Assembly (NCBI GenBank): GCA_018296165.2
Contig: JACKQL020000021.1
Location: 310,001-374,000 of the forward strand
DNA length: 64,000 bases
Reading direction: 5' to 3'
DNA from: Termitomyces sp. T153
Lineage: Eukaryota > Basidiomycota > Agaricomycetes > Agaricales > Lyophyllaceae
Part shown: in pieces, positions 34,337-46,040 of the stretch
Layout: each line of letters starts with the position of its first letter
Numbering within the stretch: the stretch's first letter is position 1
Program-made: the position numbers and the translations under genes
Notes under the pieces: model-generated
The model's database searches: none
What the model was told of the DNA's origin: nothing
What the model saw: the letters and a program-made list of their open reading frames with translations, nothing else

Positions 34337-34667
34337 TGTTGAGATAGGACTTGCATGGACCATCAGTATGTCATACTTACCTATCCATTTCCTCATCGGG
34401 CAATCCCTCAGCCATCACCGAATGTGGTGGCGATCAGTATCCACCATCAAACCTTATTTATTTTACCAGATATTCATACGATAGGACATTGCTACCCTCA
34501 GTCGACCACATATAGTTGGAGTGACTGAGGGTGAGCAAATTTTACTTACATCTTATTTACTTCCAACTAAATATCTCCTGTAGACTTCTGTATTTCTCTA
34601 CAGGCAATAATAAACTCAGTCGACCACATATAGTTGGAGTGACTGAGGACTTCTGTATTTCTCTACA
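34337..34667 (+). repeat. Copia 5' LTR with duplicated hairpin module
   Basis: Begins TGTTGAGATAGG and ends TCTCTACA. Inside, the hairpin CTCAGTCGACCA...TTGGAGTGACTGAG occurs twice (about 34497-34530 and 34616-34648), each followed by ACTTCTGTATTTCTCTACA. This may mark R-region structure or a transcription-end signal. Confidence 0.9.
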
Positions 34668-34773
34668 GGTTATCGGCCCCGTCCACACTCCCACTACATT
34701 GAGCCATTGCTCCAAATAGCGACTCACTACAAAACCCACACACATCACACCCAGTTAGACACCTACAGTAGAA

Positions 34774-37700
34774 ATGACCTCTGCAAACTCATCTAATCCA
34801 CCAAACTTCCCCGAAGACACACACTTCGATGGCACAAACTACTTAACCTTTAAAAGCTGAGTCTTGATCGCAGCAAGGGCACAAGGTGCCTGCAGATATC
34901 TCAATGGCACTATTAAAAAGCCAACAATAACGTTAGACACAAAGTCAGGGGAGGCGGAATGGTCCTCAAAGTCCCCCTCATTAGAGGAACGGGAGGAACG
35001 GGATGCCTGGACACTCAGACTCATCATATACAATACCAAGAATCCAGTAGGACTAGGGATAAAGATGGATGGCATGGCAGCTGAAGCATGGAAAGCACTC
35101 ACTGACAATTATGGAATATTCTCCAAGATTGCGGCCATGAATGCAGAGAAGCGACTATGCGCTACTGAATTCATGGATGGGATGGATTTCCTAAAACATG
35201 TCAAGGACTTGAGGGAAAAATGGAAATCAGCAACCAAAAAAGGAGCCAACATCGACAATAAGAATTTCCATACAATTCTTATCGCCTCCCTCCCAGAATC
35301 CTGGAATGCTGTAGTAGCTGGGGTGTACTCAAAGACCAAATCAAAGGATGTTATTGCCGCACTCACTACCCACTGGGACCAACTTGTATTGCAACAGCAG
35401 AAAGCAGGGGTATTGGTGATGGCCCTGCAGGCACAGACCAAACCTAAATTGGTATGCGTTAATCTGAACTGCAAGTGCACTGGACACGCAATTGAGAACT
35501 GCTACTGGAAGGGAGGAGGAAAAGAAGGACAATTTCCCCCAAACTTCAGGAACAGAGGGAAGATGACAAAGACCCCCTCTACTGAGACCAACCCCCACAG
35601 CAAATATAGCAGTCTCAGATACACAACCGGCACAAACACCCCCTCATATCACCTATGCCCTATCTGCAATAATCCAAAGCGAGAAGAATGCATCTGGAAA
35701 AACCAAACAGACAGGCGCTTACAGAGCACAGAATACCAGCATCCAAACATATGCAGACTCTGGAGCGACAGATCACTTCTTCGTCGACAAATTGGAATTC
35801 TCCAACTATAAGGAATTATTAAAACCCATTGAAGGACACACTGCACCAAAGGGCGCTTTGTTCCAAGTAGTAGGGAGAGGGACAGTCAAACATATGTGCC
35901 AGACTGCACACGGATCATCAGAACTAGTCTTTAAAAATGCATTGCACGCACCGGATCTTGCCTCGAACCTAATCTCAATTAATAGATTTGACAAAGCCGG
36001 GTTCAGGGTGATATTCGGCAGCGGTCGGGTTTGCTTCCAGGACCCAAATGGGAGGGAAGTGTTATGTGGCACAGGCACCAGAGGAATGTACTTACTAAGC
36101 CCATTCAGACAAGTGGCTGGCCCTACAGTGATGACGGCAAAATCTTTGACAAAACCAACCACTCTCGAGGTTTGGCATAGGCGATTTGGACATGCAAGCG
36201 TCAAAGCTATCAGGGAAGCACTAGCAAAGAACCTGGTTGACGGCCTAGACATAAAAGGAGACCTGACAGTACCTGGCATCTGCAAGGATTGCGTGTATGG
36301 CAAACACGCATCTTGGCCATATGACGCAGAGGTCGAACCAGAAAGTTCCCCAAATAATAGGGTACACATTGACTTATGGGGACCCGCTAGCGTCCAATCA
36401 CTGGGGGGGGGGGGCAACCTACATGATGGTAGCGGTAGATGGGGGGTCGTCCCACATGACAGTTTATTTTCTTACCCGAAAAGATGCAACTACGACTCTC
36501 ACAGCTTTCACATCGTATCATGTTGAATCAGAACGTCAGACAGGGAAGAAACTGAAAGAAGTCAGGGTCGATGCTGGAAGAGAGTGGGTAAATGAACTCT
36601 GGACCACGTACCTGGCCCAACACGGAATCATTCTCCAGGTCACCACCCCCTATGCACATGCACAAAACAGGCTGGTTGAAAGAGCAAATCAAACCATCCT
36701 TGAGGGAGTTCGCTGTATGCTCACGGAGAGTGGCCTGCTAAAAGAGTTGTGGGCAGAGGCGGCCGCAGCACAGATTTACACACAAAATTTACTTCCCATG
36801 TCACGCCACCCAGGGATCATCCCGAAGGAAGCATGGACCGGTAGACGGCAACGAGTAGATCACCTGAGACCATGGGGGTGTCTGGCATGGGCAAAAGTCC
36901 CTGAGGAACTGATCAGGTCAAAACTAGACCCTCGCTCAGTGAAGACTCATCTAGTGGGTTACGCTAATAGCGGTTACCACTTGTATGATCAAGGGGCAAG
37001 AAGGATTGTGACTTCACAGGATGTAATCTTTGAGGAGGGAAGAGGTCACAGGGCACTCACCATACTCGATGACATCAAAGAGCCACAGCACGCACAGACA
37101 CCTATACGATCGGACTCAGGACCAGGCCTGCTCCCAACTCGCCAATCAGTAGTGCCGAGAATCAGACCTGACAGCGGCCTACCCCATTCGCACCCAGATC
37201 TCACCCCTGGTGACAACCCTGGACAGGCGCCCACCCCCACTGCACCATCCACATGCCCACTTGCTCCAACCAACCAACCAGTACAATGATCATCTAGAAT
37301 CAGCAAACCAACCCCAGCCTTAGTGGCAGCTCGAGAAACATTGCAAAGGGAAAAACACGCACGAGAAGATGGGGAGGATTGGGCAAACAATGAGAGCATC
37401 CCAGTGGCACTTACAGCTGAGGGACCTTACGCATATCTGATGAGCGTGAGTAGCCACGAGCAGGGCAATGATATGGACGTACCAAAGACCTACTTGGAAG
37501 CGATGAGAAGGCTGGATTTATGGCAGCCAGCTATGAGCGAGGAACTCCAGATGATGACTGATCGGGGAGTGTTCGAGCTCATGGATGAGAGCATGGTCCC
37601 AAGCGACAAGAACATAGTAGGTTGCCGGTGGGTCTACACTAACAAATTCAATGCTGAAGGGGAGGTGATTCATCGGAAGGCTAGGCTGGTGGCGAAGGGA

Positions 37701-39071
37701 TACTCCCAGGTTGCGGGAGAAGACTTCAGTGAAACATATGCAGCAATTGTCTGTTTGGAATCTCTCCGGATGTCGGCAGCGGTGGCGGCCCAGACAGGCC
37801 TAGAGATATGGCAGGTTGATTTTGTTTCAGCCTACTTCAATAGCATCCCTGAACACGAGGTGTACATGAAGCTCCCACCTGGCTTTTCGGGAGGGGAGGG
37901 GAAGCTGGCTAGGCTCCGAAAAACCATATATGGACTTATGCAAGGCGGTTTTGACTGGTACTGGACACTGGATGGTGCATACAAAGATTTAGGATACAGC
38001 AGATCGAGGGCAGACCCATGCGTACGATCAAGGAAAGTAGGATCAGAGGTAACGATAACGAACACATTCAATGATGACACGTTCGGCCTATCCTCGACAA
38101 AGTGGGGAGCTCAAGAAGCAAAGAAGGAACTTGCAAAAGTCTACGAAGTCAAGGACCTAGGTGAACCCTCATTCATACTCGGAATGGCCATCTATCGTGA
38201 CCCTAGAACGAAAGCTATATCCCTATCGCAGAGAGCATATCTCACACGCGTCCTCGAGCGTTTTCAAATGACAAACTGTAACCCTCAACATACACCACTA
38301 CCCACAGGTATAGTGCTCACAAATGAGATGGCGCCAAAGAACAAAGAGGAGCGCACCTTCATGAAAGACCGCCCCTACCGACAGCTCCTAGGCGCCCTGA
38401 TGTGGGCCCAGGCCGCAACCAGACCTGACTTATCCTTTGCTGTAGCTCTCCTTGCACGCTTCCAGGCAAACCCTGGCCCCGCCCACTGGAAGGCTTTGCT
38501 CCATGTCCTAGCGTACGTAAAGGGAACGCTGGACTACAAGATTGTATACTCCAAGGAACTGGGAGGGTCGATCAAACCAACGGGCTACGTCGATTCAGAC
38601 TATGGAGGCGATTTAGACACACGCCGCTCGACCGCCGGATACGTATTTCTGATGGCGGGCGGCCCAGTCTCATGGAGTTCAAAACATCAGCAAACAGTCT
38701 CACTGTCAACCACGGAGGCAGAATACATGGCTATGACGCGAGGATCACAACAGGCGCTGTGGATGCACAATTTCCTTGCCGAAATCGATCTAGCGCAACC
38801 GCGCCCAGCCTTACTCCATGTCGATAACAACTCATCAATTGCCTTGGCCCAGTCAACAAAAGGCCACGCCCGCGCAAAGCACATAGACATCCGACACCAT
38901 TATATTCGCGCGCGTGTGTCTGAAGGCGACATCGAGATTATTCATATCCCTTCCTCCGAAAACATTGCAGACATATGTACCAAGCCACTCACGCGCGCAG
39001 CACACGACTACCTCGTTGGGTTGATGGGCTTAAAGAACCAGGACGGTCGTACAAGTCAGGGGGAGTGTTGA
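34774..39071 (+). pseudogene. Copia gag-pol polyprotein, damaged
   Basis: Gag starts at ATG 34774 and is closed at once by TGA at 34858-34860 where Trp is expected (FKSxVLIAA). It then runs to about 35700, with a CX4CX4HX4C knuckle (CVNLNCKCTGHAIENC). Protease ADSGATDHFF (about 35755) is in the next frame. Integrase follows: HIDLWGP, VDAGREW and LVERANQT supply D, D, E. A run of 11 G at 36403-36413 shifts the frame. TGA at 37287-37289 sits where CGA is plausible. RT has WQVDFVSAYF and the catalytic Asp pair in FNDDTFG. RNase H has YVDSDYGGD, STTEAEYMA and IDIRHHYI. The stop (39069-39071) lies inside the 3' LTR. Most catalytic residues survive, so inactivation is recent. Confidence 0.85.
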
Positions 39072-39396
39072 GATAGGACTTGCACGGACCATCAGTATGT
39101 CATACTTACCTATCCATTTCCTCATCGGGCAATCCCTCAGCCATCACCGAATGTGGTGGCGATCAGTATCCACCATCAAACCTTATTTATTTTACCAGAT
39201 ATTCGTACGATAGGACATTGCTACCCTCAGTCGACCACATATAGTTGGAGTGACTGAGGGTGAGCAAATTTTACTTACATCTTATTTACTTCCGACTAAA
39301 TATCTCCTGTAGACTTCTGTATTTCTCTACAGGTAATAATAAACTCAGTCGACCACATATAGTTGGAGTGACTGAGGACTTCTGTATTTCTCTACA
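39066..39396 (+). repeat. Copia 3' LTR
   Basis: 331 bp, TGTTGAGATAGG to TCTCTACA, followed by ACTAC at 39397-39401. It holds the same twin hairpin modules as the 5' LTR. Confidence 0.9.
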
Positions 39397-40609
39397 ACTA
39401 CTAGTGTTTGTTGATTGACATACAGCTGGTATCTGCCAACCTGATGACAGACGACGATGTAACCGATGAAGGTCAGACAAAGACACGGATCGACCTCTCA
39501 GATGGTCGCAGAAAACTAAGAAAATGACTGTTTTTTTCTCTCTTTTTGTGCGGATAATCTTCGGGATAGGACACGATGGTGTATCTGTGAAGCACCCTAC
39601 AACTTGGGGGGTAGAACTTGTAGTACTTATCAGTGACGGCATAGTTTAAGTACAGTAGTGATTGTGCAAGGCCCAGCAGAGCCCAGGCCCGATATCGAGG
39701 CCTCGGGCTTAGGCTTGGGCTTGCATCAGGAAAATCTAAAATTGATGGTGGACACCCTGTTACATGGTACAAAAAGTTTTTTTCGCCGGAAATGCAGTCC
39801 CGGTGTCACTTAGACTCGACGGGGGCTTATTTATTTGTTACAATTCAATTTCAAATTAGTTAACCCTGTTTGATGGATGGATCACCAGCCACGCCACGGT
39901 CACCATCATATCAAAATTTGATTTTGTTTTGATCTGGACCGCGGCTTGGGATGGATTTCTCATTGAGATGGATGTTTCCTGTGAAGAGATCTAATACTAT
40001 TCGGTACTTATAATCATAATGAACGTAAAATATATTTATGTCGCGGGACATTCGAGTCTTATATTCTTTGGAACAGACAAGGAGTGTAGTATGGAGGGAG
40101 GGCATGAGAATGTGATGGTTCAAAGTCACAAACAATGATTAAATACGCACGGTCTTTGAATCGTAGTTTTTGACCCTGACCATTTAATATTTCGAAATCC
40201 ATCTCACTGTTGGACGCCACATAAACACCGTAAGTGACTAACGCCTAGTGATCCTGACTAGTTGATAAAGACAGTATTGATATACTTACTTATGCTACGG
40301 ACACTTTACTTAGAGAGAAACATGTGTACTCTACAGATAGGCCAATAGAATCAAGTGAACTTAGACTGAGGAGAAATATACTGATATTATGTACTCTATA
40401 GGTTTTATGGGTAAGCCTTCAACACTCACCAAGCACAGGAATTTCCGATGCCTGCTAAGCCGTGGCCCAGGCTGGAACTCGCGCTTTGTATAAACTCAAG
40501 TCAAGCTCTAGCTTGTCTCAAGCCATGTCTTAGGCTGGGCTAGTGGGCTCAATTTACCGTCATCTATCAAGTGTAAAGTACATAAGTATTAGAGTCAGTC
40601 ACTACGATC
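39397..40609 (+). repeat. R1 copy B, right half (3' of the copia insertion)
   Basis: Colinear with 23357-24564, from TAGTGTTTGTTGATTGACATACAG to CAGTCACTACGATC. It keeps CpG sites that copy A has lost. A palindromic module lies near 39668-39725. It ends about 360 bp upstream of the terpene synthase start, so it may contribute to that promoter. Confidence 0.75.
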
Positions 40610-40965
40610 TAGCTAAAACTCAGTAACTTCAAAGATCTTTACTACATACTCGTGTAAACACCTTAATTGATTCGATCTGCACATTGTATCTGATTCATAT
40701 GACTGCACCGTAACTTCAGGTTCAGGTACCCCTTTCCTCGGATGGAACTCGGATTGTCAATCTGTGAAAATTTTTGTTACCTTAAACTTCGGAATTGTAC
40801 TACAACCGCGATCGGTGTATTGTGCTCCGGAGGAACCATGCTAAGAAAGGCTGAACAAACACTCGAGTGGATAAAATGTCCTTACCGACTTGGTGCAACG
40901 CGACATCTGCTTTCTCAGGTGGGGAAAGTCACAAACTCTCTTCTTGGCATCATCTACGGGTATCG

Positions 40966-42297
40966 ATGTCATTCTCTCCCATGATTCCTCTTATGAATGG
41001 GATCAGGGACACGGCTACAAGCATAGTTGAAAAGCTCGCCCCACATATCTCAAAACCTAAAGTCCTTAAAACGATGATATCTCTAACACTCTCTTCCAAG
41101 AAAATCACTTCCCCAGACGTCACACCTGTCGGACATCGGATACGTTCGAATCCTCCTTCTCCTCTCAATCAAGCTGACTATGTGTCACTTTAGATGATGT
41201 TGCGAGAATTGTGCAAGAGTTCCTCATTACACATTCCTACATGGACCATCTTAAGATGAATGTCATCAATGAAGAGCTTGAATACGCCATGCGGGTGGAA
41301 CTAGAAATGCGTAAGATTATCTCTGTGCAATTAGATAAAACCCTTCATTTGGCAGCGAGCCTTATCGAGGTATGTACTCACGTTCATGTTTCTCGCAATA
41401 GCATATGATATGCCATCCAGCTCGCATTCAGAGATTGCACTTTTGAAGAGAAACTAAACATGGCACTTTACAATTGGTCAGTTCTAGCCGTCGGATATCT
41501 TCTAAGCCGCAATAAATTGATTCTTCTATCGAGGTGTGTTATCTACACTGATGACGTATCCACGAAAGATGTCGTCCCTTTCGTGGCGTTCCAGCAACGC
41601 TTCCTTCGTGGCCAACCACAATTAGACCCTGTCCTGAAAATGTTTGCAAACGTTATGCACAGAATGTGTGACCAACTGCCACCTCTCTTCGCCAATCTAT
41701 GGCTTAGTGCGACATTTGAATTCATCACTGCAACATGTGCCGAGTCCGAGATCGGGGCACTCCGAATTTCACCTAGAGCTAAACGTTTTCCAGCTTTCCT
41801 TCGAGACCGTACAGGTCTTGGGGTGCCGTATGCCCTTATGATCTACCCGAAGTCTCGTCCTGTCGACTTTGTGACATGTTTCCAGGTTCTTCCTGAGATG
41901 AACTTTTGGATTGCGGCGATTAATGACATTCTCTCGTACGTTTCTCATGACGTACTTAACTCGCCTTATCATCCCTATTTGATGCGGAATGACAGTTTCT
42001 ATAAGGAAGAGCTTGCTGGCGAGACTGCAAACTACATCTACAATCGAGCCAGAGCCCAAGCTATGAATCCCCTTGACATGTTCTTGACTGTTCGAGACGA
42101 ACTGCTTGAGGCGAGCGAAAACGTCACCAAGGCATTATCCGTGTCCTCTCCGAAGGCACTGGATGCATGGAAGAACTTTGAGAGTGGTGTGATGTAAGTG
42201 TGCCATCATAATCTCCTCCATTTACTGAGCTTGTTCTCTCTTCAGTGCCTGGCACTTACAGCAGGACCGATATAAATTGAACGATCTCCAGTTCTAA
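40966..42297 (+). CDS. TRI5-type sesquiterpene synthase, six predicted exons
   Basis: Predicted exons: 40966-41143, 41194-41369, 41421-41476, 41534-41935, 41996-42193, 42246-42297 (353 residues). The enzyme family ionises and cyclises farnesyl diphosphate to sesquiterpenes using Mg2+. The Asp-rich motif is in IYTDDV (near residue 142). After removal of a 60-nt intron the NSE triad reads NDILSFYKE (near 266-274), matching N-D-x-x-S-x-x-K-E. The spacing between motifs and the total length suit the trichodiene-synthase family. Two introns (57 and 60 nt) are multiples of three without stops and would be mistaken for coding. The first was placed by comparison with the decayed paralog at 24570-25960, which lacks it. 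No P450 or other tailoring gene is adjacent. The product cannot be predicted. Confidence 0.82.
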
Positions 42298-44018
42298 TTG
42301 TAATTGTAATTTAACCAAACTACAACGACTATGCAAAGAGGTAGTTATCGTACCCCCTTTTATATCCCTGCTTTACTGAGTCGTGATGTATTTGATATTT
42401 GGCATTGTCTCATTTCCAATGATATTTGTGCTTTAGAATCTGGTAAGCTTCAGGGGGGTATCTTAGTGCTACGTTCTTCTGTGGGCCATCGTTTCCTTTT
42501 TCAACATGGTGATTCATACTAGAGGAGCTAGATTTTCAATCTACTGACGAAACACAGGCACAGAAAATGTTCCATTGGCCCGTGAGCAGCGGGTTGAAAA
42601 GTCATCATCCTGTTTCCCGCTAGCTTTTACATCATCTCACGAGATAAAACCTGTCGTACTACTGGATTGGGCCTGCATTTGCAAACGCAGCCATGTGTTA
42701 CAGGCTCAATGAGGAAAGTATTTCTCTCAAAGTCATACAGATATTAGGCGTCGTACGTTGATCGTACGCATCGGGTGTGTCTCCGTCATGACCTTGTAAG
42801 TCGAAAAAAGTAAGTGCCCCCTTGAGAGTAGTACTCGAATCAGGGAAACAGCAAACGAGAGACAAATACTTTCACGTTAAAGAACAACGTCGCCGTATTC
42901 GGTGCTGCAAACATGTATTTAGACAGTGGGCAAAACGAAGGACCTCGTGGAATCAGCATGTACTTTTGGATCTCGTCATCACGATAACTGATGGGCGTTC
43001 CGAATGCACACATGGAGTTTCAACGTGTCTCTTACGTTTTGACATGTCAACCGACTTTGGAATATTTCCCTTGTTGAATTTTGCTGTCAATAGACCAAAT
43101 ATTATCAGACAAGAAAATCATTAATCGTCTACGCCACTACTACGATCGAAATAGGGCCTCAAAATATCAATAAGCAGTTCGTTCAGAATTCGACAGACTG
43201 TTTAGCTTTAAATTCCGCTGCAGGCGTCATTCTATAGAGTTTGTGACATAAGGAGGCTTCGTGAACATTTACATGATGCCCACGTGTATGCAACGAGGAC
43301 ACCTAAACACACGATGGAAATCTGGAGGGCGTACTCACAAAAAGTGGTTGGTACTGCGCCTTTTGCTGGCTCCATCCATTGCAGACTCGATCCTGTGACC
43401 TGTGATCAGCAAGTTAAAGCGTGGTACAGTACTACTTCAAAGAACAGGATTCCTGACGTTACTAGGTCATGCTCCTGACAGACTTCTTCTCAAGGTACGA
43501 AACGTGAAATAGCGTACTCATGTGTCCCAAGACAGAATTCTGTTCCAGAAGCCGTGGATTAAAAGGACATCAAAAGAAAACATGATATTGACGTGTGTAA
43601 CTGATAGGCCGAAATCTAGAAACCAAAGTGGAAGTAGGACTCCGTTGGTTTGGAACTAGGCGCGCAAACCAAGCAATTCGATTTGAAATGGAACGAAGAA
43701 AGGTTACAACGACATGATGCAATGGAGGAAAATTGGAAAGGCATTCAGGTTGTCTGGTGTGCGATATGCTAGCGAATCACTTCTGGGAAGGAATAAAAGT
43801 CCGAGTTTTGATTCAAAGACACTTTCGAGTTTGCTTTAAAGCGTGTTTATTGAGGAAAGCCCAGCCTGTGCATGATAGGATATGAAGTGGTATAAAAAAG
43901 CAGCGTCATTCGAGAGCCAGAGTTTTTGTACAATGGTTGCGATGAATAATACAATACCGTGTCCACCTAATTCTGCCCACCCATACACAACCAGCATCGC
44001 ACTTCGCCGAGTTTCTGA
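42298..44018. other. Intergenic DNA without a recognised gene
   Basis: Frames are short (under 101 codons) and carry no recognisable domain. CpG content is normal. It should contain the 3' ends of the terpene synthase and Sec61 beta transcripts, which converge here. Confidence 0.45.
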
Positions 44019-44475
44019 TTATTTCGTGAATGCCCGGATGATCTTTGCAGAGATATGTAGAAAGAAGATAGAACCGATAAAGGAGAGCGACAGAACAAGG
44101 ACAATGAATGGGTCGCTGATAATCGTGTGAGTTAGCAACACCAAAGAGTAATGAAACCGGAAGACGTACACTCGAAGTCCAGGAGAGTCATCAGTATACA
44201 GCTTAAGCATGGTATTTGAAGAACCCCCTGCACCGGCTGCCCGAGTGGAGTTTGGCCTTGACACCTGCGCATTACCAGCAGCGCGACGTCTATATTCTGA
44301 TATGAGAACAATGCGCAAAGGTCATCCACAAAAGATCACGTACCGTATTTGGGCACCCGGAGGCCTAGCTACAGCTGAAGCTGCTGGACCACGACCATTG
44401 GCGCGAGGAGGCTCCGAGTCCGACTTGGTAGAACGTAAATAAGGTGTAAGGAACAAAGGAAAGAAATATCACCAT
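44019..44475 (-). CDS. SEC61B/SBH1 homolog: Sec61 beta subunit of the ER translocon
   Basis: Predicted exons on the minus strand: 44475-44473, 44423-44344, 44289-44170, 44115-44019 (99 residues). Sec61 beta is the small tail-anchored subunit of the Sec61 channel, which moves secretory proteins into the ER. The N-terminal half is Ser/Pro/Ala-rich and cytosolic. Then comes the family signature MLKLYTDDSPGLRVDP, followed by one transmembrane segment (FIVLVLSLSFIGSIFFLHI) and a short basic end. Three introns of 49, 54 and 54 nt are needed; each has a GT donor and AG acceptor and the sum of exons is exactly 100 codons with the stop. The isolated ATG exon and the acceptor at 44290 are the least certain parts. 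Length fits the family (about 80-100 residues). Confidence 0.82.
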
Positions 44476-46040
44476 TATGATGATGAAGAGAGTGAGTGGA
44501 GGCTCAAGTTCGTCGCGCTGGCAGAGAAAGTGAAACGTCAGTCGATAAGTGTGACCGTGAGATATGTACCCGTGACTCTTTTATGATTTAACTCGGGCCA
44601 CAACGCCTTGAAAGTTGCATTTCCACTTCCACTCGCCGTTCTCAAGATCTCACCACTTGAAAATCCTAGACCGACAGAATCCTTGGATTATGGACAATTA
44701 ATCAACAATCATTCCGGATAACTAATCTCGAGGCTCATGCCTTTCGGGACTTCACGAAACACGCTCACATCATCCGACTTCACTTTGACGGATTTTAAAA
44801 TTTTGACTGCTCTGTGCTTCATTGTTTTCCGACGACTGCAATCGTGATGACTTCAGCTAAAGGGTGTAAAAAGTGCCTCATCGAATGTACTACTTATCTC
44901 ACAACGAAGCTCGAAGCCTCAATGACAAATCGATTATCTCGAGACGTTACGATCGATCGATCCTTATAATTAGGCTCGCAAGGGGATGAACAATGCTGAC
45001 CTTCTTTGTCTGCCTTGTACTTAGATATATACATAATCAGATAAGAAAGTGATTCAATTTGTGTCAGTTTTGAGCCGAACCGCGTTATACCGTAAGTATG
45101 GAGGACGGAAAAAGAGGGGACATCCGTTCCGAACACCGCCGGTTTTTTGTTGAAATAGGCACTTGCAAATACTGGCTTGGCCTGGCCTGGCCTGGCTCAC
45201 AAGTGACAACTTGCAAGTCGTTACGTTATCCTCACAATTTTTCTGCCCCAACAATCATATGTGATTTGACTTGTGACAACTGTTCGTCCCTTTTTGAGGA
45301 CCCTTACACTCGTGTTCTCCTACTTAAAGGCTTCTTCATCCTTCTTGATGCCACTCTTCCGCGAGGACGTCCGTCCTTCATTCACCTGTCCATCTACCAG
45401 GGCACGGGCCGACTGGTGTATTTCTTCACCATTATACCCAAGAGCATTGCAGGATCGTTAATACAGTGTGTATTAAGCTTTCCTCTCGTTCTACCACATT
45501 TCATCAATCAGAGTACGTCTTGAAAGAAAGCCATCCCTTGCTTTTCTCACAATCTCAATAATTTCAGCATCCGTTAATCCCGTAGTGGCTTAAGCAGGAT
45601 CAGCTGGTTGCTTTCATCTTTCGGCGCCAATTCGAGTCCAGGTCAAAGTTCAGGTTTGGTTTCAGACGCCATCACATTACTTCGTTCCATAACAAATATG
45701 TGGACAGCCAGCGCATTGTTCTCCTGACCTTTATCCGTCATTTTATCGCGGTACGCGTAGTTCCGCCTTTTCATTTGACTTCATTAGAACTTCCTGTGAT
45801 CTTAGACCATCAGGACGGGCATTGCCTTATAGCTGTGATCTTGGGCCGTCAAGACGTGTCTTGCCTTATATAGTATTCTGGATTTTGGACGCCTTGGTGT
45901 ATCAATCACTTCTCCGTGTCAGTGGCTTTCTCTGAGCCAATATATCTTGATACCGTTCGGCTGTCTTTCGTTCGTCGTCTCCCTCTCGGATCGTTAATAC
46001 CCTCGTGTATTAAGCATTCCTCTACTCCTCCCGTTTTGCG
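44476..46040. other. Intergenic region between divergent genes
   Basis: Separates the start of Sec61 beta (minus) from the start of the first RING gene (plus). A 141-codon plus frame at 45098-45523 shows no recognisable domain and overlaps short direct repeats (GGCCTGGCCTGGCCTGG near 45180). I leave it unannotated. Confidence 0.45.

Larger units (their letters stand above)
34337..39396 (+). mobile_element. Ty1/copia LTR retrotransposon
   Basis: A 5.06-kb element with two 331-bp LTRs that differ at only four positions by my reading, flanked by ACTAC duplications (34332-34336 and 39397-39401). Domain order gag, protease, integrase, RT, RNase H defines Ty1/copia. Just after the 5' LTR, GGTTATCGGCCCC (34668-34680) resembles a half-tRNA primer site of the copia type. 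The polypurine tract is CAGGGGGAG before 39066. Three of the four LTR differences are CpG lost in the left LTR. It is recent but carries two nonsense codons and two frame changes. Confidence 0.92.

Noticed and set aside
39286..39642. 118-codon minus frame next to the copia 3' LTR
   Set aside because: It lies across LTR and R1 repeat DNA and the same phrase recurs at 34557-34748; it is repeat sequence, not a gene.
40742..40984. 80-codon frame as a first exon of the terpene synthase
   Set aside because: It does not match the family N-terminus. The ATG at 40966 in the adjoining frame gives the expected start and exon phase.
45098..45523. 141-codon frame upstream of the first RING gene
   Set aside because: Contains a local GGCCT repeat and no recognisable domain; more likely intergenic.
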